Assembly: GCA_003254925.1 (NCBI GenBank)
Contig: QANZ01019712.1
Span: 92,633 to 156,632 of the forward strand
From: Chamaecrista fasciculata
Taxonomy: Eukaryota; Streptophyta; Magnoliopsida; Fabales; Fabaceae
Length of the DNA stretch: 64,000 nt
Direction of reading: 5' to 3'
Shown here: positions 34,001-45,248 of the stretch, piece after piece
How the letters are laid out: every line of letters starts with the position of its first letter
Position numbering within the stretch: position 1 is the first letter of the stretch
The notes under the pieces: model-generated
Databases searched by the model: none
What the model was told of the DNA's origin: nothing
What the model saw: only the letters and a program-made list of their open reading frames with translations
Made by a program: the position numbers and the translations under genes

Positions 34001-37000
34001 AGAGCAATCCCTGAATTTTACACCACCGTCAACCTTTTGGTCCCTGAGCTAATTTGTATTTTCCTACAATTCAGAGACCAAAAGGTTGATGGTAGTGTAA
34101 AATTCAGGGACTAATTCGTATTTTCCTACAATTTAAAGACTAAATCGTTGACTCAGTAACAATTCAGGGACCAAAACGTAGGTTATCTCTAAATAAAAAT
34201 AAGTGGGACCAACTTAATTCACTTTGCTTGCAGTTGAAAAAGAACAAGCTTATTTGGGACAAGGTCATAACACAATATGTTTTGAATAACAAAAATCTTC
34301 AAATATATAATCTTTCTTCCATTCTTACATACAGCATCAACAGCTGCTTCAGCAGGACCCTTGATAGTTGACAAAGAACATTCAACAAGACGACGGTACC
34401 CTTGCTCAGGAGCTATTAGATGAGGTTGATACCCATCAGCTTCTGTAACAAGTTTCTTTATATTTTCCATTGAAAGTTGCTTATCAAACTGCAACCTTTG
34501 TAAAGCAGCAGGGAGCTGATTGTCGAAGACAGTATAAATTTTATCGCCTCCGGGCCGGCTATTGCAGGAGATCAAGGAATTCTTAAAAAATAGAAAATGA
34601 ATAGGACACAAAAATTATTGTAAAACAAGGGGAGTGGGCATTGAATCATTAAAAAAATGGCAAAAATGAGATACATACATGCCATCAAGGTGTTCTTTAA
34701 ATATCTGATCAAATGAACGACACATTTCCATAATTGCATACAATATGCCCTGCATGTAATTGGAAATGTGTCACTAAAAAATTTCTAATATAAGGTTAGG
34801 ATAGCTTGAAAATGGAGTGCCAATGGGCCATATTATCTTCTCAAAGGAATCGCAACAACTATCAAAATGAACTACGAAAATCAATGTATAAATTTAAAGA
34901 TATATGCAAAAACATGCACAGGAACAAAAGGATGGAAGGAAAAACAAGGACTTCTCAGTGCTGGACTTAAATAAATAAACAAAGGTTTTGAAATTGAGAC
35001 GTTCAAACCAGTGGAAGCAAGAAGAACATACTTACCCCATCATTAACTGCAAGAGGCTTTCCTAAATGATTCAGTTCCATTTCAAGTTCAGAAATAGTTT
35101 TACTAATAAGGGATTGGATGCCTGGAATTTTGGACTTTATTACGGTCTCCAAATGCTGTGATATTTTAAGCAAAAGGATTCAATTATTATAAACCAGTAC
35201 AAATACTACTAGATTTAAACATAATGAGAAAACTCTTCTACGTCAAGTCGTCAACTAATGATCAGTGAGAGCAAATTGAAAGTTCCATACCATTGAAAGC
35301 ATCTTTGCTAGATGCTCACAACCCATTCTGTCAGCAAGATGCTTATACACAGGGGAATTAGCAAAATAATCACGCTCTCTATGTCTAGCAGCAATCATGT
35401 TTACATTCTTGTTTATATCTGCTTGTGACCGATTTACAACACCCATCCAAGGATACTTTAATCTATAAGCTCTCCCTTCAAGAATCTGAAGCAAACAAAA
35501 AGATATGTCAAAGAGATTAGTAACAATTTAAGTAGCTGGATTATAAGGGTTTATGACAGTTAATTAAATCCTCCAACAGAAATAATCATTTAAAACCGAA
35601 AGATAAATTTTGTGCTTGGCATGACACCTCATTCACATTATTGTTGCATGTTGTTCTATTAGAATAAAATATTGACTTACATCAACAGCATTAGTGCCCT
35701 CATCCATAAGGTCAATCTTCGTCAAGACTCCAAATGTTCTCTCCCCTGGTAAAATTTAATCAATAAACTAATAATTAAAACGCCAAGAGACCTCTGAAAG
35801 CTATTCAAACAACTTGTCACTTGTACATTAAATAGCAACTTGATCCTCAGGTGTCAATGAAAATTTTCATTAAGACATGAAAAGCAACCAGAGCCGATAT
35901 GAAAATATTCAAATTACCAGTAGGGTCCACTTCACGGGAAATTTTAATTGCATCAGATGTAGCGAGATCTTGATTCGCTGGTGAAATTGCCAAAATTATA
36001 CAGTTCGGCTGCACATTAACATCAGAAATTAATGCAAAACATATACCATGTATTTCCCTCAGCTGTTGAAAACTATGAAATTCAAAAAAATTTAAATACT
36101 TTTACATATTTTCCCAATCGACCATCTTTGCATGACTTTTTCCCTAAATATAGGTATTCAGATTACCAGAATTATAATCATGCAATGAGACATAGGAAAC
36201 AACACAGACACAAACACATCAATGCGTTAAATTCTTGAAATTACATGACATGACACAGCATATTTATATATATAAATATCCATAACTAACAACGGGTTAG
36301 TACAGGTGGTAAGCGGCTTGGTATCACCTAATCAAAGGTCCTCGGTTCGAAACCTTGTGAATGCAGATTCTCCCATGATAGCCAAGTCTGCAATGTGGGT
36401 TGGTTCTCAAATAGTCGGGTTGAAGCTTCTTAAACCGGGCGGGCAACCAAATATGTATATATGTGTCAATTTTTTCTTTTTCATTGTGTTGGTACAGTGA
36501 TAAAATAATTTTAAATTTTGACAATCATGGACATGTCTCGAACAAGTGTCGTACACATGTTAGACACGGACACAAGTCCGTGCATCATAATAATCATGTA
36601 ATATCTAGTGAGCAAGAAACGTCTTACATGCATGCTTGAAAAGTTTTGTTCCCTAAGCATACAATCATATATATTAGAAGCTCCTACAGTTGAACGGAAA
36701 ATACCTTCTCAATGTAGGAGCGAACCATCTTCTCAATGTCTTGAACAACACTATCTGGTTGACCCTCTGCATTTCATAAAACTATAAACTAAAATATCAC
36801 ACTAAATAATAAAAACTTGAACATATTTCACTGTATAGCATGAAAATGATTAACAATAAAGACATGTCTGTCTGTTGCTTACCTACAGCTACCTTTGTTA
36901 GCCCAGGCAGATCAATGAGAGTCAAATTAACAACTGTAACAGTCCAACATGTCACTATAAGTAGAAAGTTAGGGCAAAAAATAGACAGAAAAAACCATGA

Positions 37001-40000
37001 TATTATGTTCCCTTACTTGGATGGAATGATAACAGAACATATGAAAGTTTTCTAAAATGTAAAGGCCAAAGTGCAAATTTGGTTCCATATCTTTTGCTCA
37101 ATTCCCAATTTAGTCCTATATCTTTTTTTGTTGCATTTTTAGTCTCATATCTTTAAGTCAGGTTCCAATTTGGTCTGAGATCTTTCTGTCCATTATTTGT
37201 AAAATGATCAATCAACTTTGCAAAGATACGAGACTAATTCTACAACTTAATCAAAAGATATGAGACCAAAAATGATATATAAGGGATCAAATTGAGATCT
37301 TTTACAAAGATATGAGACCAAAAGTGTAACAGAAAAAGACACACCACCAAATTGGGAACTTAGCAAAAGATATAAGACCAAGTTTAAATGTACCATTTGG
37401 TGAATATATACTAAGATGAATTGGGACACTTGAAATTTGTTTGGTTTGTCCAGTCTCTCTATCAGTTTCATCTTGAATCTCCTTCCTCGCAGCGGCTACA
37501 CAAATTACAAACAAACTAATAGAGCTTAATAGGGTTTAATCTTTTAAACAAGCGAAACTGTGGAATTGTGGATAAATTAAACTTCCTGAAATATGTTGTT
37601 TGCGAACGATATTAATCATATATTAGTGATAATAAAGAATTAAACTTGAGATTGAGGAATATACCAAAATCGGTGTACTTTTTCTTTGGGAGGTGTAGAA
37701 ATTCTGCATACTCTCTTCTGCCCTGTTCAACCTTGTGAAGCTGCAAGACAAGAGGCCGTCGGGTAACAATCCCTGAATGTGATATGCAAGCGTTAATTTA
37801 CCAATTTTTCCACAAAAAGAAAATAAGGTAAACGTATGTTTTTCACCCTTTTTTTTTTTTTTTTTGAATTACATATAACAGAACAAAACAAGAGGATAGA
37901 AACTAAGAAAAAACACACAAATTACATAAAACATTGAGTAGTGGCTATGGCAGTGTCAATCCATGGCCATATTCCTTGGATGTTTATGTTGTGCGCAGAA
38001 TTTTCCAGCTTCCATCTGTTATGAGTGTCAGCGAGCAGCTTATAGATGTCCTCCCTTATGGTCTGAGCATTTGGAGAGGCTTGTCTTAACATCCCTCCTT
38101 GCATGAATTCCCGGTGACATATGAGGTGAGTTTGAGAGTTTCTGATGGTTGTGACTTGCGCAAGAAACTTCCTAAAACCAACAAGGAACGTATCAAACTT
38201 TGGCTTGTTGCACTCACGATGGTAAAAAAGTAACCGAGGACTTTGGTTTTCTAGACTGAACGCAGCGAAAAAATTTTGATGCTTTGCTTTGGATCTGGCA
38301 CCTGCAAGAAAAATGTCCCCCTCTTTCCAGTTGTGAGAATTGTTGTAGAACCTTTCTCTATTTCTAGTCTTAGGAAGGTAGAGCTCATTGATCTCCTGAT
38401 GAATTTGTTGATGAGAATGGATATATTCCTTCCATCTTTCCACAATTGTAATGGGGTTGGCTTCTACCTGCTTAAAAAGAACCTCGTTTCTGTGATTATA
38501 AATCGCCCAGCAGAACCATAGCAGATTCTCCAGAGGGCATTGGCTACTATCAAAAGCCTTGTGATTCATTAGGTTTGTGGCCAGCCATTCCGTAAAGGTT
38601 ATATCTCCCAGAGCATTGCTACGGAGTCCGATGGGAGAACTGAACCAAGCAGCCCTTGTGAGTGGGCAATGTAAGAACAGATGGTCTTCATTTTCGATCT
38701 CATTACAGCCAAAACTACAACTGCCAGAAATGTGAAACTGTTTTTTGAGGAGATGAGTTCCTAACGGGAGGCTTTTGTTGATACATTTCCAGCTGAATAA
38801 CTGTAGTTTTGGGTGGAGTTTTAATTTCCAGAATTTGTTCCAATTGAGATTAAAATTGGGATTCTGAATCTCCCTATCAGATCTTCTCCCATAAATAAAA
38901 AAAAAATAATCAATTTTCTTCTACATGTTTGATTTATTTTAAAAAAAAGTCAAACCGTATAATATTTGGTCTCATATATTTTGTTTAGTTCCAATTACTC
39001 ATGTATCTTTTTTTTTTTTGATGCTTTTTATCTCATATCTTTGTAAGAGATCTCAATTTGTAACCATATCAATCTTTGGTTTCATCTTTTGGTCAGGTTG
39101 GAGAATTGGTCTCATATATTTGCAAAATGTTTCACTATTAGTTCCACCTAACTCAAAGATAGGAGACACCAATTCTACACATGACTCAAAGATATGAGAC
39201 TAACTATTCACTTAATCCAAATATATGAAACTAAATCTATAGCGAGAAAAGATATGAGACCTGACCCAAAAATAAGAGACTAAAAGTGCACTAATTACCC
39301 CTGTTGAGGCAGAAGTGAATTTTCTTATTTCTATCACCAAAAGCAAAATTTACCTCAAGAATCAAATGACAAGAGATTATTAATTTTCTTTCACCTATCC
39401 CATACAATTTTTTATCTTTGTCAAACCCTTTGGGTTGGTAAATTTTTCAAAAAGATCATAATAAAACTTAACCTTTAGAATAACAGGGATTTCAAATACA
39501 AAAGGCACTCCACAATACAAAATAAAAAAAAAAATAGTCAAAATACCAAAAAAAAAAAAATGAAAAAGGGTACAGGATTGCCAAAGCCAACAGAGAGAGA
39601 GACAAATAAGCAATGGTGAGAGAAAACCTCTTGAAAATAAAAACTTTGAAATATAACCACGAGTTGCAAGTTCTGATCCTTTCAAAAATCTTTGTTATAA
39701 ACCAACATATATATAGTACTCTTCTTTTGAAACCCATCATGCTTTTCCCGTCAAGCCTTGTTATAATCTTATAGTATTTCAACCTTCATGATTTTTCAAG
39801 CAAAGATTGGGACATTTCTCTTTGTTTCTTTTCCATCAAACTAAGAGTCAACCTCTATTTCTTCTAAAAACCGATGAGACAAATACTTCGACACCATCTC
39901 TACATTCTTTATTCTATTTCAATAGTGCATAATGTTTAATTAAGTCGCAAGGACCATTGCTCGTGATGGTAAAAAAAAAGCATCACCAAAATTCATTTTT

Positions 40001-43000
40001 TCATTAATTTATGAGTAAATTACAAGGAAGGTCTATTATGTGGTTTGAGGTAATTAGAGATCGGGTCCCTGTGGTTTAATAAAATACCCAAATAGGGCTT
40101 GAGGTTTATTCAGTTAGCAGAAAAAGGGTCCCCATGGTATATTCTCGTCCAAAAATTAACGAATCCCAACATTTTTATCAAGATTTCGCCCCTTCTTTCG
40201 AGATTTTTTTTTCATTCAAGTCCCTAATTCATCTTAGAATAGTCTTCTTCTTCTTCAATTCAACATTGCGTGAAGGACGACGAAAATCAAGTGACCCTCA
40301 ATATTCTCCTCATGCTTCTGATCGACGCGATTTTACGCCGCACGAAGGACGACGAAAACCACATGACACTCAATATTCTCATCGTGCTTCTGATCGACAT
40401 GGTTTTCGTCATCCTTCTTCCTCTTCAATTCAACGTCCCAATTCAACGCTGGGTTTCAAGGACCTATTTAATTAAGATAATAATCTTACTAGACTATTTA
40501 GAGATGAATCAGGGACTTAAATGAAAGAAAATCTTGAAAGAAGGGGTAAAGTCTTAATAACAATGCCGGGATCCGTTAATTTTTGGAAGGAAATATACTA
40601 TAGAGACCCTTTCTGCTAACGGAGTAAATTAACTCAAGCCCTATTTTTGTAACTTTTGAGCCACAAGGATATGATATCTAATTACCCCAAACTATATAGA
40701 CCTTCTTTATAATTTACCCTTAATTTATTCATCTATTAGATTTTCGCCTCCTAACACATGCACACGCCATGCGCATAATATCATTTACCGTGTTCATTGG
40801 GGAGGTGGTCATTCAACAATCAATTTTAAAAGAGAGAGCTTTAATTTAAAATCATATTGGGTTTCATTTAGTCACCATTGTCCCAATACGGGTTGTTATC
40901 AGAAATAAACCAATTCCAAGTTTTGACACTTAGGTTGCCTTGCAATCATTCATGAGGAAAGGCCAATTGTCATTCCACAACTAAATCTCAACATTGAGGC
41001 AAATGATTGCATAACTCAAGTAATCATAATCCAACATTTGGGAAAAAAAATCTCTGCTATATCCTCCACAAAATCTTTTGTTAGAATCAAGCCCTAGAGT
41101 AGGGCATCTCACAATTTTGTACACTGCAGTCTCTTTTTCATTTCTACTTGTCCTAAGTTGGGGTATTTTTTTTCTCTTGTGGCACATGAACAAGTATCAT
41201 CTCACCCTTTCAAAGCCTCGTTCTGTGGGTACCCTCAAAAGTCTAGCCATTGGTCAACAATCTCAAAGCCCAATGATTTATTAATACCCAAAAGTTTACC
41301 CATCAATAGCCCCTAAAGCCTGACCATCAATCAGCACCTCAAAGCTCAATCATCGATTGTCCCTCAAAGCCTAATCATCTGTCATTACCCTCAAAGTCTA
41401 GTTATCATTTGTCTTCCAAAGCTTGGCCATGGGTCAGCACCCTCAAAACCTAGCCAAAGGTTAGCACCCTCAAAGCCCAACCATCATTTGGCCCCCAAAG
41501 CCTAGTCATCAACCAGTACTTTTAAAGCTCAACCATCAATTGGCTACCCCTAAAAGTCTACCCATGAGTATCATCTCAAAAGCCCATCCATCACTTGGCC
41601 ACCAAAGCTTAGCCATCAACTAATACCCTTAAAGCTTAGTGATCAGTTGGATCCCCCCTAAAAGTCTACCCATGGGTAGTATCTCAAAAGCCTAATCACC
41701 GGTTGTCCTCCTAAACCCTACCCATTGGTAGAATCTCAAAAGCCCAGTCATTGATTGGTCTTCTTAAGTCTACCCATTGATAGCATTTCAAAGCCTAGCC
41801 ATCGGTTGTCCATCGAAAGTCTACCCATCGATAACATCTCAAAAGCCCAACATTTGGTTTCCCCCTAAAGTCTATCTATCGCTAGCATTTTAAATTTAAA
41901 GCTCAACCATCAGTTGACTCTTAAAGTCTACCCATCGGTAGAATCTCAAAAGCCCAACCATCAGTTGGCCACCTGAGTCTAATATTCGCTAGCATCGTAA
42001 GATCTGTAATATGCATTGTAGCCTCACGCTACATGCTTTTCCCATATCTCATATGTTCAAGATTCACCCAGATTAAAGCAGAAACTTTCAAACTAATTCT
42101 TGGTTTTCCTGCTTAAGAACCAAGAGAAAAGGGGCATTTATGAACAATGTATTTTGTCTACAATACCAGTACCCTCTCAACCCCAAAAAATAAATGGGGA
42201 GAAATCAAAGAAGCAAAGCATCATCACATGAAACACTCACCAAATGCACACACACCGGAAAAAGATGAAGAAGGAATAAGTAGGTTTGGGAGTCAAATTA
42301 TTCAAAAGCCAAAATAATTATTTTAAAAAATAAATGGTCCAAAATAATTGTTTTTCAAAATTTTTTAATTATTTTTTCTAATTATTTTTTAATCAACTTT
42401 AGTCACGACTCCTTTTTCATATTCATAAAAAAAAAACATTTCTATACAATGTTAGATATTACACTCATCAATCATCATGTGACAATCAGGCCAAAACCAA
42501 TTTATCATGTGACAAAAACACAAATATGACTAAATTTTGAGTTTAACTTTTATGTACTTTTGGCTAAAAAAACACATGATCCGATCTTTTATATTTAATA
42601 GGTCAGGAAATATTGATTTATTGGTCCTCATCAAGTGACAATAACCCAAAATGTGACTAAATTTTGAGTTCAACTCTTGGGTAATTTTGGCTAAATTATA
42701 TACAAAGAGGAGGATGAGAAAGAAAAAAGAAGGAAATTAATTTAAACTAAATTATAGGTGAAAAAAATATTTTTGCTAATTACCTGATCCACGTGGTAAA
42801 AAATCCTTTCCGACAATGCTCTCTAACACCGATGACTTTCCAGAACTCTAGCAAAAATAAAAATGAACATTTTTCATCACCAAAGTTATCCACTGTCAAA
42901 TTATTTTTCATTTAACATATAATATGTAATGTGAAAAACAATATTCATTACATGGAATTACGACAAAAGATAAAAATAAAAAATAAAAAATTTGAGAAAG

Positions 43001-44092
43001 AAATTAATAGTAAATAAATTTTAGAAATGAAATTGAAAATTGATTTGGAGACCAAAATCATACTTTTGCCATTTAAAATATAATGAAAATAAGTTTTTAA
43101 TTTTAATATTTTTATAATAAATTTTTTATTTTTATATTTTAAAAATAATATTTTTACCAAATATTTTTATTTTAAATTGAAATAATAAAATCTTAGTGAA
43201 TTTTTGTCGAACTTTAAAAAGTAACAAATCTTTCTGATTTTGATCAAATAATTTATTTTGTAAACTTTTCATTGAAAAATGAAGAAATTATGAAATATTC
43301 ATTTTTAATTTTGGTAAAAGCACTAATTTCGTCCTCAAACTTTACACTAACTATCAATTTTGTCTCAAATGTTTTATATTTTGCTCTTACTGTCGTCAAA
43401 TATTAACGACAAAATCTACGTGAGTAAATGATATGTAATGTAAATTTAATAGAAAACGAAACTCAAATCTTAACTAAGATTAAAAAACAAGATGTCATTA
43501 ATTTATTGAAAAAAGTTAATCAAAAGATAAAATTGATCAAAATATTAAACATTAAAGACGAAATTGACAGTTTGTATAAAGTTTTGGGGATAAAATTAAT
43601 ACTTTTGCTTTTAATTTTAGATGAATTAATAATCCTAAAATTACATAAAATTATGATTTGAAAAGACAAAAGATATAGAACTAGAGTAAACTAACAATTT
43701 GGTCCTTGAAAGATTATTGAGTTGATTACTCTACCCTTGAAAAATTGAAATACATAATTTAGTCTTTAAAGAATTAAAACAATATACTCTTTAGTCCCTT
43801 AAAGATAAAAAAGTATGTTATTTGGCCCATGAAAAGAACTACTATTTTTTTAGAATTAAACTGTGTATTTCAATATTTCAAAGACTAAATTGTTATCAGA
43901 ATGACCTTTCAGAGATCGAAATATTAATTTACTCTATAGAATGAAGTGAAGAGAGTATGAGACCTGGCCACCAACGACGGCAATTGCAGGGAGGGAGTCC
44001 CAGAGAGTAGGCAAAGCAGTGGTTTCGCCGTGGTCACCTAAAGTGGTACAAGCTCTCTGGATTTTGTTAACCACTGAAATTAGATTCTCCAT
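31028..44092 (-). CDS. DRP1A: Dynamin-related GTPase DRP1A (16 exons, complete)
   Basis: A large GTPase that assembles on membranes; plant DRP1A works in clathrin-mediated endocytosis and at the forming cell plate. Exons (high to low): 44092-43964, 42847-42784, 37772-37665, 37495-37394, 36933-36883, 36766-36705, 36008-35918, 35745-35681, 35485-35291, 35155-35036, 34749-34679, 34558-34333, 33371-33321, 32437-32209, 31874-31735, 31156-31028. All introns are GT-AG and phases agree; 1,833 nt encode 610 residues, the length I recall for Arabidopsis DRP1A. The start MENLIS and [16 protein letters not shown] favour the DRP1A/B branch over DRP1C/E. Motifs: P-loop GGQSSGKS (across exons 1-2), [11 protein letters not shown] (switch 1), DLPG, TKID and VNRSQ; the middle domain includes [14 protein letters not shown]; the C-terminal GTPase effector domain ends VVWSK. 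There is no PH or proline-rich domain, as in the plant DRP1 class. The copy appears intact. Confidence 0.95.
31218..31671. mobile_element. Foldback MITE in DRP1A intron 15
   Basis: The left arm 'tgaaaaattacactttggta' pairs with the right end read inward, 'gagtaaatcacactttggta'. Flanks ACAAAACTC and ATAAAACTA agree at 7 of 9 bases. It belongs with the 'ggtaccaaaatgtcac' family of 12884-13867. The left boundary is uncertain by a base or two. Confidence 0.6.
31918..32155. mobile_element. Foldback MITE in DRP1A intron 14
   Basis: The left arm 'gagtaaactttcaatttagt' pairs with the right end read inward, 'gagtaaactatcagtttggt'. Both carry repeated 'ccctgaaagatc' or 'ccctaaaagacc' phrases. Flanks TTATAAATA and TAATAACTA agree at 7 of 9. 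The element makes up 238 of the intron's 334 bases. Confidence 0.75.
32438..33320 (-). other. DRP1A intron 13, no element recognised
   Basis: This 883-base intron is the only long DRP1A intron in which I see no inverted-repeat element. An open frame at 32502-32729 has no domain. Confidence 0.5.
33867..34189. mobile_element. Foldback Mutator-like MITE with perfect 9-bp target duplication, DRP1A intron 12
   Basis: TAAATAAAA stands on both sides (33858-33866, 34190-34198). The left arm 'gagaaaacctactttttggt' pairs with the right end read inward, 'gagataacctacgttttggt'. Both continue 'ccctgaattgttactgagtc'. Each arm is a set of tandem 'agtccctgaattgtaa' units. Relative: 44386-44792, upstream of the gene. 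Confidence 0.9.
36183..36589. mobile_element. Decayed 'ggacac'-type MITE in DRP1A intron 6, holding a SINE
   Basis: The 9-mer ATAATCATG occurs at 36174-36182 and 36590-36598. The left part has 'acacagacacaaacac' and 'tgacatgacacagcat'; the right part has 'gacatgtctcg' and 'gttagacacggacacaagtc', matching the arms of the element at 9330. Its tips are worn. The middle has been replaced or expanded by a tRNA-derived SINE. Confidence 0.65.
36288..36500 (+). mobile_element. tRNA-derived SINE nested in the intron 6 MITE
   Basis: The head has an A-box-like TGGTAAGCGG (36307-36316) and a B-box GGTTCGAAACC (36344-36354), spaced as in a tRNA-type internal RNA polymerase III promoter. The rest lacks tRNA folding and ends in a T-rich tail near 36465-36490. 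The boundaries are approximate. It runs antisense to DRP1A. Confidence 0.7.
37064..37385. mobile_element. Foldback MITE abutting the DRP1A exon 4 donor (intron 4)
   Basis: The left arm 'ggccaaagtgcaaatttggt' and 'catatcttttgctcaattcc' pair with the right arm read inward, '...cttggtcttatatcttttgc' then 'aagttcccaatttgg'. Flanks AAATGTAAA (37055-37063) and AAATGTACC (37386-37394) agree at 7 of 9. The right copy overlaps the exon 4 donor (GT at 37393-37392). About ten terminal bases of the right arm are missing compared with the left. Confidence 0.65.
37848..38890 (-). pseudogene. 5'-truncated LINE in DRP1A intron 2
   Basis: The minus strand is open from about 38880 to the stop at 37922. It carries the zinc-binding region seen at the end of plant LINE reverse transcriptases: GSCSFGC, then [16 protein letters not shown], then [18 protein letters not shown] poly-A tail appears as a T run at 37848-37864 on the plus strand. 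The C-terminal part (to TQCFM) is not a typical RNase H domain and I do not recognise it. It lies in the same direction as DRP1A transcription. No clear target duplication is seen. Confidence 0.75.
38940..39300. mobile_element. Decayed foldback MITE in DRP1A intron 2
   Basis: The left side has 'atttggtctcatatattttg' and 'tttagttccaatta'; the right side has reversed 'gatatgagac' and 'agactaaaagtgcac' phrases. These are the internal phrases of the 'ggccaaagtgcaaattt' family. Both tips are lost, so the ends are approximate. Confidence 0.5.
40013..40719. mobile_element. Foldback Mutator-like element with perfect 9-bp target duplication, DRP1A intron 2
   Basis: TTAATTTAT lies on both sides (40004-40012, 40720-40728). 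The left arm 'gagtaaattacaaggaaggt' pairs with the right end read inward, 'gggtaaattataaagaaggt'. Both continue 'ctat' and 'ggtaattag'. The interior holds two tandem copies of a 60-odd-base segment ('gaaggacgacgaaaa' to 'cttctgatcgac', near 40272-40400). Short open frames at 40134-40524 show no domain. Confidence 0.85.
41206..41997. repeat. Degenerate minisatellite in DRP1A intron 2
   Basis: About 25 imperfect units of some 30-40 bases, with a core like 'aaagcctaaccatcggttgg' followed by 'cacct' or 'taccct'. Many units contain a tiny inverted pair ('ccatc' with 'gg(t/a)tgg'). Unit length and sequence drift along the array, so it is old. Confidence 0.75.
43313..43608. mobile_element. Foldback Mutator-like MITE with perfect 10-bp target duplication, DRP1A intron 1
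   Basis: TTTTAATTTT lies on both sides (43303-43312, 43609-43618). The left arm 'ggtaaaagcactaatttcgt' pairs with the right end read inward, 'gcaaaagtattaattttatc'. Both continue with 'aaactttac' or 'aaactttatac' and 'caattt'. Same family as 3883-4220. Confidence 0.82.
43684..43934. mobile_element. Foldback MITE in DRP1A intron 1
   Basis: The left arm 'gagtaaactaacaatttggt' pairs with the right end read inward, 'gagtaaattaatatttcgat'. 'ccttgaaagat' phrases repeat in each arm. A possible shifted target duplication is TATAGAACT against TATAGAATG, 7 of 9. It ends about 30 bp from the exon 1 donor. Confidence 0.68.
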
Positions 44093-44385
44093 TTAATTTG
44101 GGAATTATATATATATATATATTGCTTGACTTGAGAGAATAACGATTGAATATATATGGAATATATATGAATTATCAATATATATCAGATTCAGAATATT
44201 GCCTACATATGATATATATATATATATTTTGCATGTGCCGCCGGCAAAACACACAGCTTGTTTCATTGTGAAATTATTTTTCGAAACCACCAATTGCAAA
44301 ATCACACCAAATGGGACAGCCGAATTAATTCAACTTTCGTTCCTTTCACGCCCTGCCCCTACTATTTATTTTGACATTTCCTAAG
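44093..44385 (-). promoter_or_regulatory. 5' flank of DRP1A
   Basis: Less than 300 bases separate the DRP1A ATG from the next MITE. The flank has (AT)n runs at 44106-44122 and 44211-44228. No specific promoter element can be fixed. The first exon's 5' UTR may extend into this stretch. Confidence 0.4.
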
Positions 44386-44792
44386 GAGAAAACTTATTTT
44401 TGATCTTTGAATTGTTATTGAATCAATGATTTAGTCCTGAATTGTAAGAAAATACGAATCAGTCTTTGAATTTTAGACCACCGTCAGCTTTTTAGTCCCT
44501 GAATTGTAGGAAAATATGAATCAGTCCCTGAATTTACGCCATCGTCAACCTTTTGGTCCCTGAATTGTAGGGAAATACAAACCAGTCCCTGAATTTTACA
44601 CCACAGTCAGATCACGAACCAAAAGGTTGACTGTGGTGTAAAATTTAAAGACTAATTCGTATTTTCCTACAATCCAGGGACCAGAAGGTTGACGGTGGTG
44701 TAAAATTGAGAGACTAATTTGTATTTTCCTATAATTTAGGTACTAAATTGTTGACTCAGTAACAATTTAGGGACCAAAAAGTAAATTTTCTC
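44386..44792. mobile_element. Foldback Mutator-like MITE upstream of DRP1A
   Basis: The left arm is 'gagaaaacttatttttgatc' and the right end read inward is 'gagaaaatttactttttggt'. Both have tandem 'agtccctgaattgta' units. Flanks TTTCCTAAG (44377-44385) and TTTCGTAAA (44793-44801) agree at 7 of 9. Same family as 33867-34189 but more worn. Confidence 0.78.
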
Positions 44793-44801
44793 TTTCGTAA
44801 A

Positions 44802-45248
44802 TTATTTTCTAACCCTTCGGATTTTCAATAACACTACAAAGAATATGCCATGACTGGACATTTATTATTATCTTAACGAAGTTACCTCACCTCTCTCGTT
44901 TAATGAGAAAAAATGTGAATATTTTAGTCATTGTTAAAGTCTATATGAGAGAAAATATGTTATTTGGTCTTTGAATTTATACCGAATTAATTAATCATTC
45001 TCTAAATAATTAAAATATACTATTCAATTTCTAAATTATTGTATTTATCAATGATTCGGTTCCTCGGTCAAATTAAGAGACCAAAAAGTAAAAATTAAGA
45101 TACCAAATAATATAAATTTAGTACAAATTCAGAGACAAAAAATATAACATTAGTTCAAATTTAATGACCAAATATTATTAATTTAGTTATTTTCTTTGAT
45201 CCCACTCGGTCTCCTTGAGCTTTTCTCTTTTCTTCCAATAGTTTGACA
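44802..45248. other. Spacer with worn MITE phrases
   Basis: It contains 'ttatttggtct' and 'gagaccaaaaagta' phrases around 44957-45180 that look like another worn foldback element. The ends cannot be fixed and no gene is supported. Confidence 0.4.

Noticed and set aside
34679-34683. A GC donor for DRP1A intron 11 (GATG followed by GC)
   Set aside because: A normal GTATGT donor five bases on (GT at 34678-34677) joins in phase and gives the expected G-I/V-R context, so no unusual splice site is needed.
36300-36370. A tRNA gene
   Set aside because: Only A- and B-box promoter motifs are present; there is no cloverleaf or acceptor stem pairing, and a T-rich tail follows. A SINE fits better.
41206-41997. 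A CRISPR-like array of repeats and spacers
   Set aside because: Units are contiguous and degenerate, with no constant repeat separated by unique spacers, in a plant intron.
44802-45180. Another foldback element
   Set aside because: Phrases such as 'gagaccaaaaagta' are present, but neither tips nor flanking duplication could be set, so it is only noted in the spacer entry.
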